Positions 9,190-18,760 of a stretch of 64,000 bases of DNA are shown piece after piece. Below the pieces are notes generated by a model. It was given only the letters and a program-made list of their open reading frames with translations, had not been told where the DNA came from and did no database searches. Each line of letters opens with the position of its first letter. Position 1 is the stretch's first letter. Source of the stretch: Reddybacter sp041622675 (GTDB lineage: Bacteria; Pseudomonadota; Gammaproteobacteria; Pseudomonadales; Porticoccaceae); assembly GCA_041622675.1 (NCBI GenBank), contig JBFJYH010000007.1:16590-80589 (forward strand). The letters are read 5' to 3'. The position numbers and the translations under genes are program-made.

Positions 9190-9218
9190 CTGTCACGATG
9201 CCTAGGTTTTGCTACAAT
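9190..9218 (+). promoter_or_regulatory. Putative suhB promoter
   Basis: -35 CTGTCA (9190-9195) and -10 TACAAT (9213-9218) with a 17-nt spacer. Transcription would begin near 9225, about 28 nt ahead of the chosen suhB start. This supports the start at 9253 over the in-frame ATG at 9217, which overlaps the -10. Confidence 0.6.
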
Positions 9219-9252
9219 GCGCGCCTTTCAAAATCCAGGCGTGGAACACCCT

Positions 9253-10056
9253 ATGGAACCAATGGTTAACATCGCACTACGTGCGGCACGTAGCGCTGGA
9301 GATTTGATCTTCAAGGCATCTCAACGAATCGATCGCCTGCAAATTGACGAAAAGGGCCAAAATGATTTCGTCACCGATGTTGATCACATGGCTGAAAAAA
9401 ACATCATAGATCAACTGCGTAGCGCCTATCCCGATCACTGCTTTATTGGCGAGGAATCGGGCACCATCAAGGGTAGCGACAGCGACTCCCAATGGATAAT
9501 CGACCCTCTTGATGGCACCACTAATTTTATTCGCGGTATTCCTCACTACGCCGTTTCGATTGCCTTTCGTCACAAGGGGCGCATCGAACACGCCGTGATT
9601 TACGACCCGATTAAACAAGAGGAATTTACTGCGAGTCGTGGCCGTGGAGCCCAGCTTAACGGTTCTCGAATTCGCGTCTCTGGCCTCGACCAGTCCCGCA
9701 GTGCCCTCTATGCCACCGGCATCCCATTCAGTGGCCAGCCGTTCGAAAACATGCAACCCTACCTCAATTGCATGAACGACCTCGCCGACCAATCGTCCGG
9801 CATTCGGCGCATGGGCGCCGCCTCTCTTGACTTAGCTTATGTCGCTGCAGGTCGCGTCGATGCCTTTTGGGAAATGTACTTACAGCCTTGGGATATCGCC
9901 GCTGGCGTTTTACTTGTCAAAGAAGCCGGCGGTAGAGTTGCTGACTTTCAGGGTGGCGATGACTATTTAAATAACGGACACATTGTTGCCTGTACACCTC
10001 GCCTGCTAAAACCAACCTTAAAAACAGTCGGCAAGCACCTGGGACATTTACGCTAA
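9253..10056 (+). CDS. suhB: Inositol-1-monophosphatase / rRNA antitermination factor SuhB
   Basis: Mg-dependent inositol monophosphatase family. In E. coli SuhB also joins the rRNA antitermination complex. The start at 9253 (MEPMVNIALRAARSAGD) gives 267 residues, equal to E. coli SuhB. Metal and phosphate motifs are present: 'GEESG' near residue 67, 'IDPLDGTTNF' near 84, and 'WDIAAGVLLVKEAGG' near 212. It diverges from trmJ, a common arrangement, and no partner gene is coupled to it. Confidence 0.95.
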   Translation: MEPMVNIALRAARSAGDLIFKASQRIDRLQIDEKGQNDFVTDVDHMAEKNIIDQLRSAYPDHCFIGEESGTIKGSDSDSQWIIDPLDGTTNFIRGIPHYAVSIAFRHKGRIEHAVIYDPIKQEEFTASRGRGAQLNGSRIRVSGLDQSRSALYATGIPFSGQPFENMQPYLNCMNDLADQSSGIRRMGAASLDLAYVAAGRVDAFWEMYLQPWDIAAGVLLVKEAGGRVADFQGGDDYLNNGHIVACTPRLLKPTLKTVGKHLGHLR

Positions 10057-10172
10057 GCTTTAGCTCACCCAACAACTACGCGCTGATAAAAACAGTAAAA
10101 CCACCGAGCCTGCCCAGCGTTCAAGAGAGCGCCTAAGCCGTGTACAATATCGACTGTTATTGAGGGGACACT

Positions 10173-10934
10173 ATGAGCTCAGAACAGGATACAGAAAAAA
10201 CCACCCACTTCGGCTTTAGCGAAGTAGCCGTGGAGAAGAAAGCTGAGCGCGTCGCCGATGTTTTCCATTCGGTGGCGGCTAAATACGACATAATGAACGA
10301 TCTCATGTCCGGCGGTATTCATCGGCTCTGGAAACGCACTACCATTGAACTATCCGGTGTACGCCCGGGACATACCGTGCTCGACATCGCTGGCGGCACC
10401 GGCGACCTCAGTCTCAAATTCTCACGTCTTGTTGGCGAACAGGGACGAGTTATTCTCGCTGATATCAACGGCTCCATGCTCAAGGTCGGGCGTGACCGCT
10501 TAATCGACAGTGGTGTTTTGAGTAACATCAGTTTCGCCCAAGCTGACGCACAATATCTACCTTTTGCAGACAACAGTATCGACTGCATTAGCATCGCCTT
10601 TGGCCTGCGCAATGTCACCGATAAAGACTTAGCACTTCGCAGCATGCTGCGCGTACTCAAACCTGGCGGGCGCTTACTCGTCCTCGAATTTTCGAAGCCA
10701 AAAAACCCATTACTGACAAAGATTTACGACACCTACTCTTTTCAAGTTTTGCCTAGGGTCGGAAAGCTTGTTGCCAACGATGCCGACAGTTATCGCTATT
10801 TGGCGGAATCCATTCGCATGCACCCCGACCAGAAAACACTCAAAAACATGATGAACGACGCTGGTTTCAAGCACTGCCAGTACTACAATATGACAGGTGG
10901 TATTGTCGCTCTGCACCGAGGTATCAAAGGGTGA
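10173..10934 (+). CDS. ubiE: Ubiquinone/menaquinone C-methyltransferase UbiE
   Basis: SAM-dependent C-methyltransferase of ubiquinone (and menaquinone) synthesis. The 253 residues carry 'VFHSVAAKYDIMNDLMSGG' at the N-terminus, the SAM motif I 'VLDIAGGTGDLSLKF' near 70, and the C-terminal 'GGIVALHRGIKG' typical of UbiE. Its stop overlaps the GTG start of the next gene (GTGA), so ubiE, ubiJ and ubiB form a coupled operon. Confidence 0.98.
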   Translation: MSSEQDTEKTTHFGFSEVAVEKKAERVADVFHSVAAKYDIMNDLMSGGIHRLWKRTTIELSGVRPGHTVLDIAGGTGDLSLKFSRLVGEQGRVILADINGSMLKVGRDRLIDSGVLSNISFAQADAQYLPFADNSIDCISIAFGLRNVTDKDLALRSMLRVLKPGGRLLVLEFSKPKNPLLTKIYDTYSFQVLPRVGKLVANDADSYRYLAESIRMHPDQKTLKNMMNDAGFKHCQYYNMTGGIVALHRGIKG

Positions 10935-11521
10935 ACGACGCGACCATCGCACTGGCATGCGAAACGATTGGCAAAGCAGTCACCCGACTACTTGAGAGCG
11001 ACCTTCAAGCACCACAGAAATTTAGCGCCTTAGCGGGCAAACACTTATTGATCAACTCTACAGCACCACGTTTTACTGTGGCCCTATTATTCACCGACCA
11101 TCAGCTAATCATTTTACCGAGCGCTGAACATTCAGCACCCGCGATGCTTACCGGTACAGCGCCAGCCCTCATCCGCTTATTACTGGCCGGCAATATACAA
11201 GCGGCCGAGAAGTGTCAGGTCGATGTCAGCGATGAAGACCAACTTATCGCCACTCTCCTAAACCTGAGCCGTAATATTAACATCGACTGGGAAGCCCTAC
11301 TCGCCGAGCATACAGGGGACATAGCAGCCCACTTTGTCGGAAAGTCTCTTCGCAAGGCTCTACAATTGCAGCAAGATATTGTCACGCGCAGCAGAGGTGG
11401 CTGGGCCACCTATAAAGCGGACGCGAACACCACTGGCAGCGCCAACCAGCAAAAGGAGAATGGCAAGACGCAATCCCCCCTCGATTTAATTGGCGCACAA
11501 TTGAAAGCTCTACTGCCGTGA
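10931..11521 (+). CDS. ubiJ: Ubiquinone biosynthesis accessory factor UbiJ (SCP2 domain)
   Basis: Lipid-binding accessory protein of the soluble Ubi complex, needed for aerobic ubiquinone synthesis. The 196 residues start at a GTG that overlaps the ubiE stop. An SCP2-like domain covers roughly residues 20-120, followed by a helical C-terminus ('SPLDLIGAQLKAL') that in the family pairs with UbiK as a coiled coil. Placement between ubiE and ubiB is the conserved arrangement. Sequence conservation in this family is weak, so the context carries weight. Confidence 0.9.
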   Translation: MNDATIALACETIGKAVTRLLESDLQAPQKFSALAGKHLLINSTAPRFTVALLFTDHQLIILPSAEHSAPAMLTGTAPALIRLLLAGNIQAAEKCQVDVSDEDQLIATLLNLSRNINIDWEALLAEHTGDIAAHFVGKSLRKALQLQQDIVTRSRGGWATYKADANTTGSANQQKENGKTQSPLDLIGAQLKALLP

Positions 11522-11531
11522 ACCAACTGTA

Positions 11532-13169
11532 ATGCTGCGCCTAGCCCGAGCCTTAAGAATTGCGCGTATCAGTCTGCGCTACCGCCTCGATACTTTTGTC
11601 AGTAACTCGGCGACCGGCGTTGCCGGGGGCCAATTTTCACCTTTACTGATCCGTTTTATGCTTTGGGGATTTGCTTTTTTACCTAACCCTCAAGCGCCGC
11701 GGGGAGAACGTTTGCGCCGTGCACTAGAAGAACTCGGCCCGGTTTTCGTCAAATTCGGCCAGCTTCTTTCGACCCGCCCCGATCTTGTTCCAGCCGATAT
11801 TTGTCGCGAACTCGATCAACTACAAGACAACGTGCCGCCTTTTGAATCGACTCGGTTCATTGCCATTATTGAACAGGCATTAGGTCAATCCGTCGACCAA
11901 CTTTTTACAAGTTTTGACCCCTCCCCGCTGGCATCGGCATCCATTGCCCAGGTTCACGCCGCTGTACTGGAAGATGGTCGAGAAGTCATCGTCAAGGCCG
12001 TACGTCCCGATATTAAGATCACCATCGAGCAAGATTGCTCTTTGATGCTCAGCCTCGCTCGTCTAGTGGAAAAACACCTCGTCGACGGCAAGCGATTACG
12101 CCCGGTTGAAGTCGCCAACGACTACCGCACGACCATTATCGATGAATTAAACCTACAACGCGAAGCCGGTAATACAGCGATGCTACGCCGCAATTTCGAA
12201 GATTCGGCCTTGCTCTACATTCCTGAAATCTATTGGCCTTACACCAATAAAGATGTGCTTGTGATGGAACGTATTTACGCTACTCCTGTCACCGATATTA
12301 AAAGCTTACAGTCAGCTGGCACGGACTTTAAAGTACTCGCTGAGCGAGGCGTTGAAATTTTCTTCACTCAGGTGTTTGATCACAATTTTTTTCATGCTGA
12401 CATGCACCCTGGCAATATTTTTGTCGACGCCACAACGCCACGCCTGCCAAAATATATTGCTATTGACTGCGCCATTGTTGGCAGTCTATCCGTAGAGGAT
12501 CAGTACTACCTAGCCCGCAACCTACTCGCCATTTTTCGTCGTGATTACCGCCAGGTTGCCGAATTACACATCCTCGCCGGCTGGGTGAAGCCCGATGCCT
12601 CTCTCAACGAGGTAGAGTCTGCTGTACGCACTGTCTGCGAGCCAATTTTTCAACGCCCCTTAAGAGACATTTCCTGTGGCCAGCTACTCGTCAGTCTGTT
12701 TCAAATAGCCCGTCGCTTTGATGCAGAAGTTCAACCTTCACTCATTTTATTACAAAAAACCTTGCTCAACATTGAAGGGCTCGGTCGCCAGCTCTACCCC
12801 GATCTCGACCTTTGGGCGACAGCCCACCCTTTTCTCGAACGCTGGATAGTACAACGTTTCGAGCCCGGCCAGGTCTTTAAGCAGGTCAAACGACACGCCC
12901 CCGATTGGCTTGAACAATTGCCCCACCTGCCACAGCTTCTTGTCGATTCTATGGAGCAGGTTAAGCGCATCGACAAAACGCTCAACACTCGACAACATAC
13001 AAGTCAACTCCAGCCACTTCGCCAACGTAACAAAGCCATAGCCGGCACCTTTTTAGTAGGCGTTGGCCTTGGTAACACCTATACGACCCTGGATAATGTG
13101 GCACAACAATCAAGCTCGCCCAGCTTATTATTAATTGCTGCTGGCGCGCTGCTATTACTGCTGTCTTAA
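11532..13169 (+). CDS. ubiB: Ubiquinone biosynthesis ATPase/kinase-like protein UbiB
   Basis: ABC1/UbiB atypical kinase-like protein required for ubiquinone synthesis, with ATPase activity thought to act on lipid intermediates. The 545 residues are the normal length. The KxGQ signature is seen in 'FVKFGQLLSTRPDLVP' near residue 74, and a kinase-like metal-binding segment 'FFHADMHPGNIFVD' near 286. The C-terminus has two predicted membrane helices from about residue 500. It lies 10 nt after ubiJ. Confidence 0.97.
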   Translation: MLRLARALRIARISLRYRLDTFVSNSATGVAGGQFSPLLIRFMLWGFAFLPNPQAPRGERLRRALEELGPVFVKFGQLLSTRPDLVPADICRELDQLQDNVPPFESTRFIAIIEQALGQSVDQLFTSFDPSPLASASIAQVHAAVLEDGREVIVKAVRPDIKITIEQDCSLMLSLARLVEKHLVDGKRLRPVEVANDYRTTIIDELNLQREAGNTAMLRRNFEDSALLYIPEIYWPYTNKDVLVMERIYATPVTDIKSLQSAGTDFKVLAERGVEIFFTQVFDHNFFHADMHPGNIFVDATTPRLPKYIAIDCAIVGSLSVEDQYYLARNLLAIFRRDYRQVAELHILAGWVKPDASLNEVESAVRTVCEPIFQRPLRDISCGQLLVSLFQIARRFDAEVQPSLILLQKTLLNIEGLGRQLYPDLDLWATAHPFLERWIVQRFEPGQVFKQVKRHAPDWLEQLPHLPQLLVDSMEQVKRIDKTLNTRQHTSQLQPLRQRNKAIAGTFLVGVGLGNTYTTLDNVAQQSSSPSLLLIAAGALLLLLS

Positions 13170-13231
13170 GACTGGCATAATTCGGCGCTCCCGAATCTAG
13201 CAACCCTACTCTTGAGGATGTATTCACAGTC

Positions 13232-13630
13232 ATGAGCGAATCTGCAGACAATCACTGGCTCGACCAAATCACTTGGAATGACCAGGGCCTGGTACCCGCC
13301 ATCGCTCAAGATCAAAGCAGCCATGAAATTTTGATGGTTGCCTGGATGAATCGTGAAGCACTCAGTTTAACGGCTATCGAAGGCCGTGCCGTCTACTGGT
13401 CGCGTTCACGTAGCAAACTGTGGCGCAAAGGTGAAGAATCTGGGCATATACAAGATGTGAGCGAAATACGCCTCGATTGTGATAACGATGTCATCATCCT
13501 AAAAGTAGAGCAGCGCGGTGGTATTGCCTGCCATACGGGGCGGCGTAGCTGTTTTTTCAAAATACTCAAAGACTCGACATGGCAAGCCGTTGAACCCGTG
13601 ATCAAAGATCCCAAAGCCATCTACAGCTAG
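13232..13630 (+). CDS. hisI: Phosphoribosyl-AMP cyclohydrolase HisI
   Basis: Third step of histidine synthesis: opens the purine ring of phosphoribosyl-AMP. The 132 residues contain the metal-binding region 'LDCDNDVIILKVEQ', the 'GGIACHTGRRSCFF' signature and the 'WSRSRSKLWRKGEESGH' motif. HisI and HisE are separate polypeptides here, as in Pseudomonas, unlike the fused enterobacterial HisIE. hisE follows 30 nt downstream. Confidence 0.96.
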   Translation: MSESADNHWLDQITWNDQGLVPAIAQDQSSHEILMVAWMNREALSLTAIEGRAVYWSRSRSKLWRKGEESGHIQDVSEIRLDCDNDVIILKVEQRGGIACHTGRRSCFFKILKDSTWQAVEPVIKDPKAIYS

Positions 13631-13660
13631 TAGACACAAAAGCACTACTAAGAGAACGCC

Positions 13661-13993
13661 ATGACCAGTATTTTACATCAACTTGACACTATCCTTGCTG
13701 CACGTAAAAGTGCTGACGCCGACAACTCCTATGTCGCTAGCCTGCATCGTGAAGGGCTAAATAAAATTCTCGAGAAAGTGGGTGAAGAGTGCACCGAAAC
13801 CTTGATTGCCGCCAAAGATGCCGAACACAGCAGCGATAATAAAGATTTGATAGCAGAAACTGCCGATCTATGGTTTCACTCGCTGGTAATGCTCTCTCAC
13901 TTGGGCGAAAATGCCGACTCAGTTTTGGCAGAGCTTGCACGCCGTTTCGAGATTTCTGGACTCGACGAAAAAGCTAGCCGCAAAAATTCTTAG
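13661..13993 (+). CDS. hisE: Phosphoribosyl-ATP pyrophosphatase HisE
   Basis: Second step of histidine synthesis: hydrolyses phosphoribosyl-ATP to phosphoribosyl-AMP. The 110 residues belong to the all-alpha MazG-like fold, with the 'EKVGEECTETLIAAK' and 'ETADLWFHSLVML' acidic helices that bind metal. It is paired with hisI and followed by tatA, the Pseudomonas order. Confidence 0.96.
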   Translation: MTSILHQLDTILAARKSADADNSYVASLHREGLNKILEKVGEECTETLIAAKDAEHSSDNKDLIAETADLWFHSLVMLSHLGENADSVLAELARRFEISGLDEKASRKNS

Positions 13994-14048
13994 CCCGTAC
14001 TTCATAATAAGAAGTACGGCAATTTGAAAAATAACGAATGAGGTAGGT

Positions 14049-14309
14049 ATGGGACTCGGTGGAATTAGTATTTGGCAATTGTTAATTATACTGGCAATCG
14101 TTGTATTGATTTTTGGCACAAAGCGCCTCAAAGGCATGGGCACGGACCTCGGTGGCGCCCTCAAAGGTTTCAAAGATGCTGTCGCCACAGATGACGATGC
14201 TGAAAAAGAGAAAAATCTAGAAGCTGATACAACCGCAGATGCCAGTAATAACACAGTGAATAAAGAAAAAGCTGAAGCGACAAGCGACAACTCTGACAAA
14301 AGCGCCTGA
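14049..14309 (+). CDS. tatA: Sec-independent translocase subunit TatA
   Basis: Pore-forming subunit of the twin-arginine translocon. The 86 residues show one N-terminal membrane helix ('IWQLLIILAIVVLIFGTKRL'), the hinge, an amphipathic helix with 'DLGGALKGFKDA', and a charged disordered tail. An AGGTAGGT ribosome site precedes the ATG. It is the first gene of tatABC, 55 nt after hisE. Confidence 0.96.
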   Translation: MGLGGISIWQLLIILAIVVLIFGTKRLKGMGTDLGGALKGFKDAVATDDDAEKEKNLEADTTADASNNTVNKEKAEATSDNSDKSA

Positions 14310-14357
14310 TACACCACGGCACACTGAACAACACTGTTTAAATCTGGATCCGACCAC

Positions 14358-14882
14358 ATGTTCGATATTGGTTTTACTGAAATAATACTTATTGCCGTGG
14401 TCGGTCTGATTGTTATTGGGCCAAAAAGGCTACCTGAAACTGTTCGCTTTCTCGGCTACTGGCTCGGCAAACTACGTCGCTCAGTACAAGGAGCCCGAGA
14501 GGACATGGAACGCGAATTCGGGCTCGATGAAATACGCCGAGAGCTTTACAACGAAGAGTTATTAGGCCGTATGGAGAAGGAGCGCAAGCAAGTAGAACGA
14601 AGTTTAGGCTCTCCTTCCATCACGGATGAGGCTACACCAGCCAGCCTAAAGATCCCTAACGAAGAAGATTTTATTGACGAAGGGCCTGACGAAACCCTGC
14701 CCTCTGACGCTCAACCTTCTGATACACCATCATCCGACGCACACCCAGTTAGCGAGCCCTCCAAAGGGCAGCAAGGCACCCGCACACCAATTTCCGACTC
14801 CAATGACAATACGACGACCGCTTCAAGCCCGTCTTCAAGTAGTGTCACAATTCCAAAAACACCCGCCGACAAAGCCCTGTAG
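14358..14882 (+). CDS. tatB: Sec-independent translocase subunit TatB
   Basis: Part of the TatBC substrate receptor. The 174 residues start 'MFDIGFTEIILIAVVGLIVIGP', the TatB membrane helix with its conserved Glu and Gly-Pro hinge, and continue with an amphipathic helix. The C-terminal half is a long Ser/Pro/Thr/Asp-rich disordered tail with a short 'SDTPSSDAHP'-type repetition. It lies between tatA and tatC. Confidence 0.96.
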   Translation: MFDIGFTEIILIAVVGLIVIGPKRLPETVRFLGYWLGKLRRSVQGAREDMEREFGLDEIRRELYNEELLGRMEKERKQVERSLGSPSITDEATPASLKIPNEEDFIDEGPDETLPSDAQPSDTPSSDAHPVSEPSKGQQGTRTPISDSNDNTTTASSPSSSSVTIPKTPADKAL

Positions 14883-14903
14883 ACGGCGCCAACAAGACAG
14901 CTT

Positions 14904-15701
14904 ATGCCAAACGAGTCAACGCAAGACCCAGAGAAGAACGAGGAAAACACATCCAGTAACGCCCAGCCCATGGTCACTCACCTTATCGAGCTGCGCGATC
15001 GCTTACTTCGCACTATCGTTATCGTGCTTCTACTATTTGTCGCGATGTTTCCCTTTGCCAATGAAATTTATGGTTTTGTTTCAGAGCCCTTGCGTGCATA
15101 TTTACCCGAAAACTCGACCATGATTGCCACCCAGGTCGCCTCTCCATTTCTGACCCCGTTTAAGCTAACCATGGTACTGTCAGTTTTTGCGGCAATGCCT
15201 TTTATCCTTTATCAAACGTGGGCCTTTATCGCCCCGGGGCTGTATAAAAAAGAACGTTTTATCGTCCTGCCTTTATTTAGCTCTAGTGTACTGCTTTTTT
15301 ACGCGGGAATGGCTTTTGCCTATTTTGTTGTATTTCCGCTTATCTTTGGGTTTTTCACCAGCGTTGGCCCAGAAAATGTCACTGTGATGACTGATATATC
15401 AAGCTATCTGGATTTTGTTCTCAAGCTATTCTTTGCATTTGGCATCGCCTTTGAAATCCCCATCGCTACCTTTATTTTAATCTGGACAGGAATGATCACC
15501 CCGTCCAAACTTGCTGGCAAACGCCCCTACGTACTTGTTGGTTGCTTTATTCTAGGCATGTTATTGACTCCCCCCGACGTCATCTCCCAATCCTTGCTTG
15601 CCGTACCGATGTGGTTACTGTTTGAGATTGGCATACTCTTTGGCCGGCTCGTTCATCGCCCATCACCGGAAGAGGATCCTCATGAAGAATCCTCATCATA
15701 A
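14904..15701 (+). CDS. tatC: Sec-independent translocase subunit TatC
   Basis: Six-helix membrane protein that recognises the twin-arginine signal. The 265 residues carry the conserved 'HLIELRDRLLR' N-terminal segment, the 'FIAPGLYKKER' loop after the second helix and further hydrophobic segments. Its stop overlaps the ATG of mutS (TAATG), an unusual coupling of secretion and repair genes that probably reflects compaction. Confidence 0.97.
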   Translation: MPNESTQDPEKNEENTSSNAQPMVTHLIELRDRLLRTIVIVLLLFVAMFPFANEIYGFVSEPLRAYLPENSTMIATQVASPFLTPFKLTMVLSVFAAMPFILYQTWAFIAPGLYKKERFIVLPLFSSSVLLFYAGMAFAYFVVFPLIFGFFTSVGPENVTVMTDISSYLDFVLKLFFAFGIAFEIPIATFILIWTGMITPSKLAGKRPYVLVGCFILGMLLTPPDVISQSLLAVPMWLLFEIGILFGRLVHRPSPEEDPHEESSS

Positions 15702-18310
15702 TGTCTCGGACATCAAATAGCCGGGCAACGAGTCAAAAAGGCTCAGAGAAGAGCCCACACACCCCAATGATGCAGCAGTTCATGCGCATCAAAGCCCAGT
15801 ACCCCGATACTTTATTGTTTTACAGGATGGGCGATTTTTACGAGCTCTTTTTTGATGACGCTAAAAAAGTAGCGCAATTGCTTGATATCACCCTAACTTC
15901 TCGAGGAAAGTCAGCCGGGCAACCCATTCCCATGGCAGGTCTACCTTACCACGCCGCCGATAATTACCTCGCTCGTCTTGTCAAACTCGGAGAGTCTGTC
16001 GCCATTTGTGAACAGGTCGGCGACCCCGCTACGAGCAAGGGACCCGTTGAAAGGCAAGTTGTGCGTATCGTGACACCAGGCACCATTACCGACGAAGCCT
16101 TGTTACAAGACAACCGTGAGAACTTACTCGTTGCCGTCAGTTCAAGCGATAGTCGCTTTGGAATAGCCAGTCTCGATATCGGCAGCGGGCGTTTCCAGGT
16201 ACTGGAAGTCGCAGGGCAAGACGCATTGCTCGGTGAGCTGCAACGCTTAAACCCGGCCGAGTTACTGGTTAGCGAAGAGCTCGCGGAAAGCGGATTGGTT
16301 AATAATTTCCAAGGACTACGCCGCCAACCCCCCTGGGAGTTCGACCTCGAAACGGCTCACACAAACCTCTGTGAGCAATTTTCAACTCGGGACTTATCGG
16401 GCTTTGGCTGCGAGCAACTCGATCTTGCATTAAGAGCTGCAGGCTGCCTCTTTAATTACGCCAAAGAAACCCAGCGCACAGCCATGCCCCATGTGCGCAG
16501 CATTCAACATGAAAACCGCGATGAAAGCGTTATCCTAGATGCCGCGACACGACGCAACCTTGAAATAGACACCAACCCCAGCGGTGGTCGAGAGAATACT
16601 TTGCTGGCAGTAATGGATAACACCGCCACTGCAATGGGTAGCAGACTGTTACAACGCTGGCTCAATAGGCCCTTGCGCGAGCTCAAAAGTTTACAAGCGC
16701 GGCAACAGGCAATACTTGAGTTACAGACCGACTACCACTATGAAGCTAGCGCTGACACTTTAAAGAATATTGGTGATATCGAACGCATTCTCGCCCGTAT
16801 CGCACTCCGCTCGGCGCGGCCCCGGGATCTTGCTCGGTTGCGAGACTCCCTATCAGTGCTTCCCGAGCTGCACAAATCTCTCGGCACTTGTTCCGCCCCG
16901 CTGTTAACACTGCTCGGCACTCAAATAGCCACCTTCCCCGACCTCGTGTCGTTGCTCAATAAAGCCATCATCGAAAATCCCCCAGTCGTGATTCGGGAAG
17001 GTGGTGTAATTGCCGAAGGCTTTGACGATGAACTAGATGAACTGCGCGCCATTAGTACTAACGCAGGAGATTACCTGATAGCGTTAGAAAAAAGAGAACG
17101 CGAAGCCAGCGGTATCGCCACCTTAAAAGTGGGCTACAACCGCGTACACGGCTACTTTATTGAAATTAGTAAAGGTCAAGCTGCGCAGGTGCCTACCCAC
17201 TATATTCGTCGCCAAACGCTGAAAAATGCGGAGCGTTACATAACCCCCGAACTTAAAGGCTACGAAGACAAAGCCCTCAGTGCAAAAAGCCGCGCACTGG
17301 CACGAGAAAAAATCCTCTACGAGAGTTTGATCGACAGACTCAATATCGAACTGGCACCACTGCAGCAAAGTGCGGGCGCTATCGCAGAACTAGATGTACT
17401 GGTTAACCTTGCTGAACGCGCCGAAACCCTCGATTTATCCCCCGCTCAACTTTGCGAAGAGCCCGGGATTAAGTTCTCCAACGGCCGCCATCTCGTTATC
17501 GAACAAGTGCTCGACAAGCCCTTCGTCGCAAACGACTTAAACTTCAATCCGCAGCGTCAAATGCTCATTATTACAGGTCCGAATATGGGGGGCAAATCAA
17601 CCTATATGCGCCAAGCTGCCTTGATAGTGTTACTCGCCCATATCGGCAGTCATGTACCTGCTACAGCTGCACGCATTGGCATGGTTGATAGAATTTTCAC
17701 CCGTATAGGCTCGTCTGATGATCTCGCCGGCGGACGCTCAACCTTTATGGTGGAAATGACGGAAACCGCTAACATTCTCCACAATGCCACGGAGAAAAGT
17801 CTGGTGTTGGTGGATGAGATTGGCCGCGGCACCAGCACTTTTGACGGTTTATCACTAGCGTGGGCTTGCGCCGTTCACTTGGCCGAAACGGTGCGCGCTT
17901 TTTGCTTGTTCGCCACCCACTATTTCGAACTCACTACACTGGCAGACACTGCCGACAATGTAGAAAACGTGCATCTCGATGCCTCTGAGTACAATGATGA
18001 TATCGTTTTCCTGCACCGTGTTCAAAACGGCCCAGCAAGCCAAAGCTACGGGATACAGGTCGCTCGCCTAGCGGGTTTACCAGTTGAGGTAATCAACAGC
18101 GCTCGCTTGGAGCTTCATCGTTTGGAAAACCCGTCCAAACCCACCAACAAAAATGATACCTCACTAGCACCGTTACAAAGTGATTTATTCAGTCCAGCAA
18201 CGGACACCCGGCTCTTCGATGCACTCAGTGAACTCCAGCCCGACGACCTGTCACCCCGGGCGGCCCTTGATGCGCTTTATAACTTAAAGCTATTAATTAA
18301 GGAGAAATAG
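15701..18310 (+). CDS. mutS: DNA mismatch repair protein MutS
   Basis: Recognises mismatches and small loops and recruits MutL. The 869 residues are full length. The N-terminal mismatch-binding domain carries the Phe-x-Glu motif in 'YRMGDFYELFFDDA' near 47, and the clamp/lever helices span about 270-560. The ATPase has Walker A 'GPNMGGKST' at about 626-634 and Walker B 'LVLVDEIGRGTSTFDG' near 705. The C-terminal helix-turn-helix and tetramer tail are present. Translation is coupled to tatC; fdxA and rpoS follow. Confidence 0.98.
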   Translation: MSRTSNSRATSQKGSEKSPHTPMMQQFMRIKAQYPDTLLFYRMGDFYELFFDDAKKVAQLLDITLTSRGKSAGQPIPMAGLPYHAADNYLARLVKLGESVAICEQVGDPATSKGPVERQVVRIVTPGTITDEALLQDNRENLLVAVSSSDSRFGIASLDIGSGRFQVLEVAGQDALLGELQRLNPAELLVSEELAESGLVNNFQGLRRQPPWEFDLETAHTNLCEQFSTRDLSGFGCEQLDLALRAAGCLFNYAKETQRTAMPHVRSIQHENRDESVILDAATRRNLEIDTNPSGGRENTLLAVMDNTATAMGSRLLQRWLNRPLRELKSLQARQQAILELQTDYHYEASADTLKNIGDIERILARIALRSARPRDLARLRDSLSVLPELHKSLGTCSAPLLTLLGTQIATFPDLVSLLNKAIIENPPVVIREGGVIAEGFDDELDELRAISTNAGDYLIALEKREREASGIATLKVGYNRVHGYFIEISKGQAAQVPTHYIRRQTLKNAERYITPELKGYEDKALSAKSRALAREKILYESLIDRLNIELAPLQQSAGAIAELDVLVNLAERAETLDLSPAQLCEEPGIKFSNGRHLVIEQVLDKPFVANDLNFNPQRQMLIITGPNMGGKSTYMRQAALIVLLAHIGSHVPATAARIGMVDRIFTRIGSSDDLAGGRSTFMVEMTETANILHNATEKSLVLVDEIGRGTSTFDGLSLAWACAVHLAETVRAFCLFATHYFELTTLADTADNVENVHLDASEYNDDIVFLHRVQNGPASQSYGIQVARLAGLPVEVINSARLELHRLENPSKPTNKNDTSLAPLQSDLFSPATDTRLFDALSELQPDDLSPRAALDALYNLKLLIKEK

Positions 18311-18393
18311 GCTTGGCTCAAACTGCAATCAGGCTCTTCTTTCAGCTATAATCCGCCGCCTTTCATACTTAAGCTCGATCGGGAGACTGCAAA

Positions 18394-18717
18394 ATGACAT
18401 TCATCGTCGGTGAAAACTGCATTAAATGTAAATACACAGATTGCGTGGAAGTCTGTCCTGTCGATTGCTTTTATGAGGGACCTAACTTTCTAGTGATTCA
18501 CCCAGACGAATGTATTGACTGTGCACTGTGTGAACCCGAGTGCCCCGCCGAAGCTATTTTTGCTGAAGACGAAATTCCCGAAGGCCAAGAGGTTTTTTTA
18601 GAGCTCAATACTGAACTCGCCGACGTCTGGCCCAACATCACTATTAAGAAAGACCCTCCTGCCGATGCAGAAGAATGGGATGGCAAAAATGGCAAGTTAG
18701 AACTACTTGAACGATAA
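18394..18717 (+). CDS. fdxA: 7Fe ferredoxin FdxA ([3Fe-4S][4Fe-4S])
   Basis: Azotobacter-type ferredoxin I. The 107 residues bind a [3Fe-4S] and a [4Fe-4S] cluster. Ligands are seen in 'ENCIKCKYTDCVEVCPVDC' and 'CIDCALCEPECPAEA', followed by the characteristic acidic extension ending 'DGKNGKLELLER'. A GGGAG site precedes the ATG, and a TATAAT (18347-18352) suggests its own promoter. The mutS-fdxA-rpoS order is found in Pseudomonas; fdxA converges on rpoS. Confidence 0.96.
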   Translation: MTFIVGENCIKCKYTDCVEVCPVDCFYEGPNFLVIHPDECIDCALCEPECPAEAIFAEDEIPEGQEVFLELNTELADVWPNITIKKDPPADAEEWDGKNGKLELLER

Positions 18718-18760
18718 TCTACTTTGACGTGCCAGTTGGTTCTAGAGACATACTGGCCAC

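Noticed and set aside
9217..9252. An upstream in-frame ATG for suhB at 9217.
   Set aside because: It overlaps the promoter -10, and the start at 9253 gives the exact length of E. coli SuhB.
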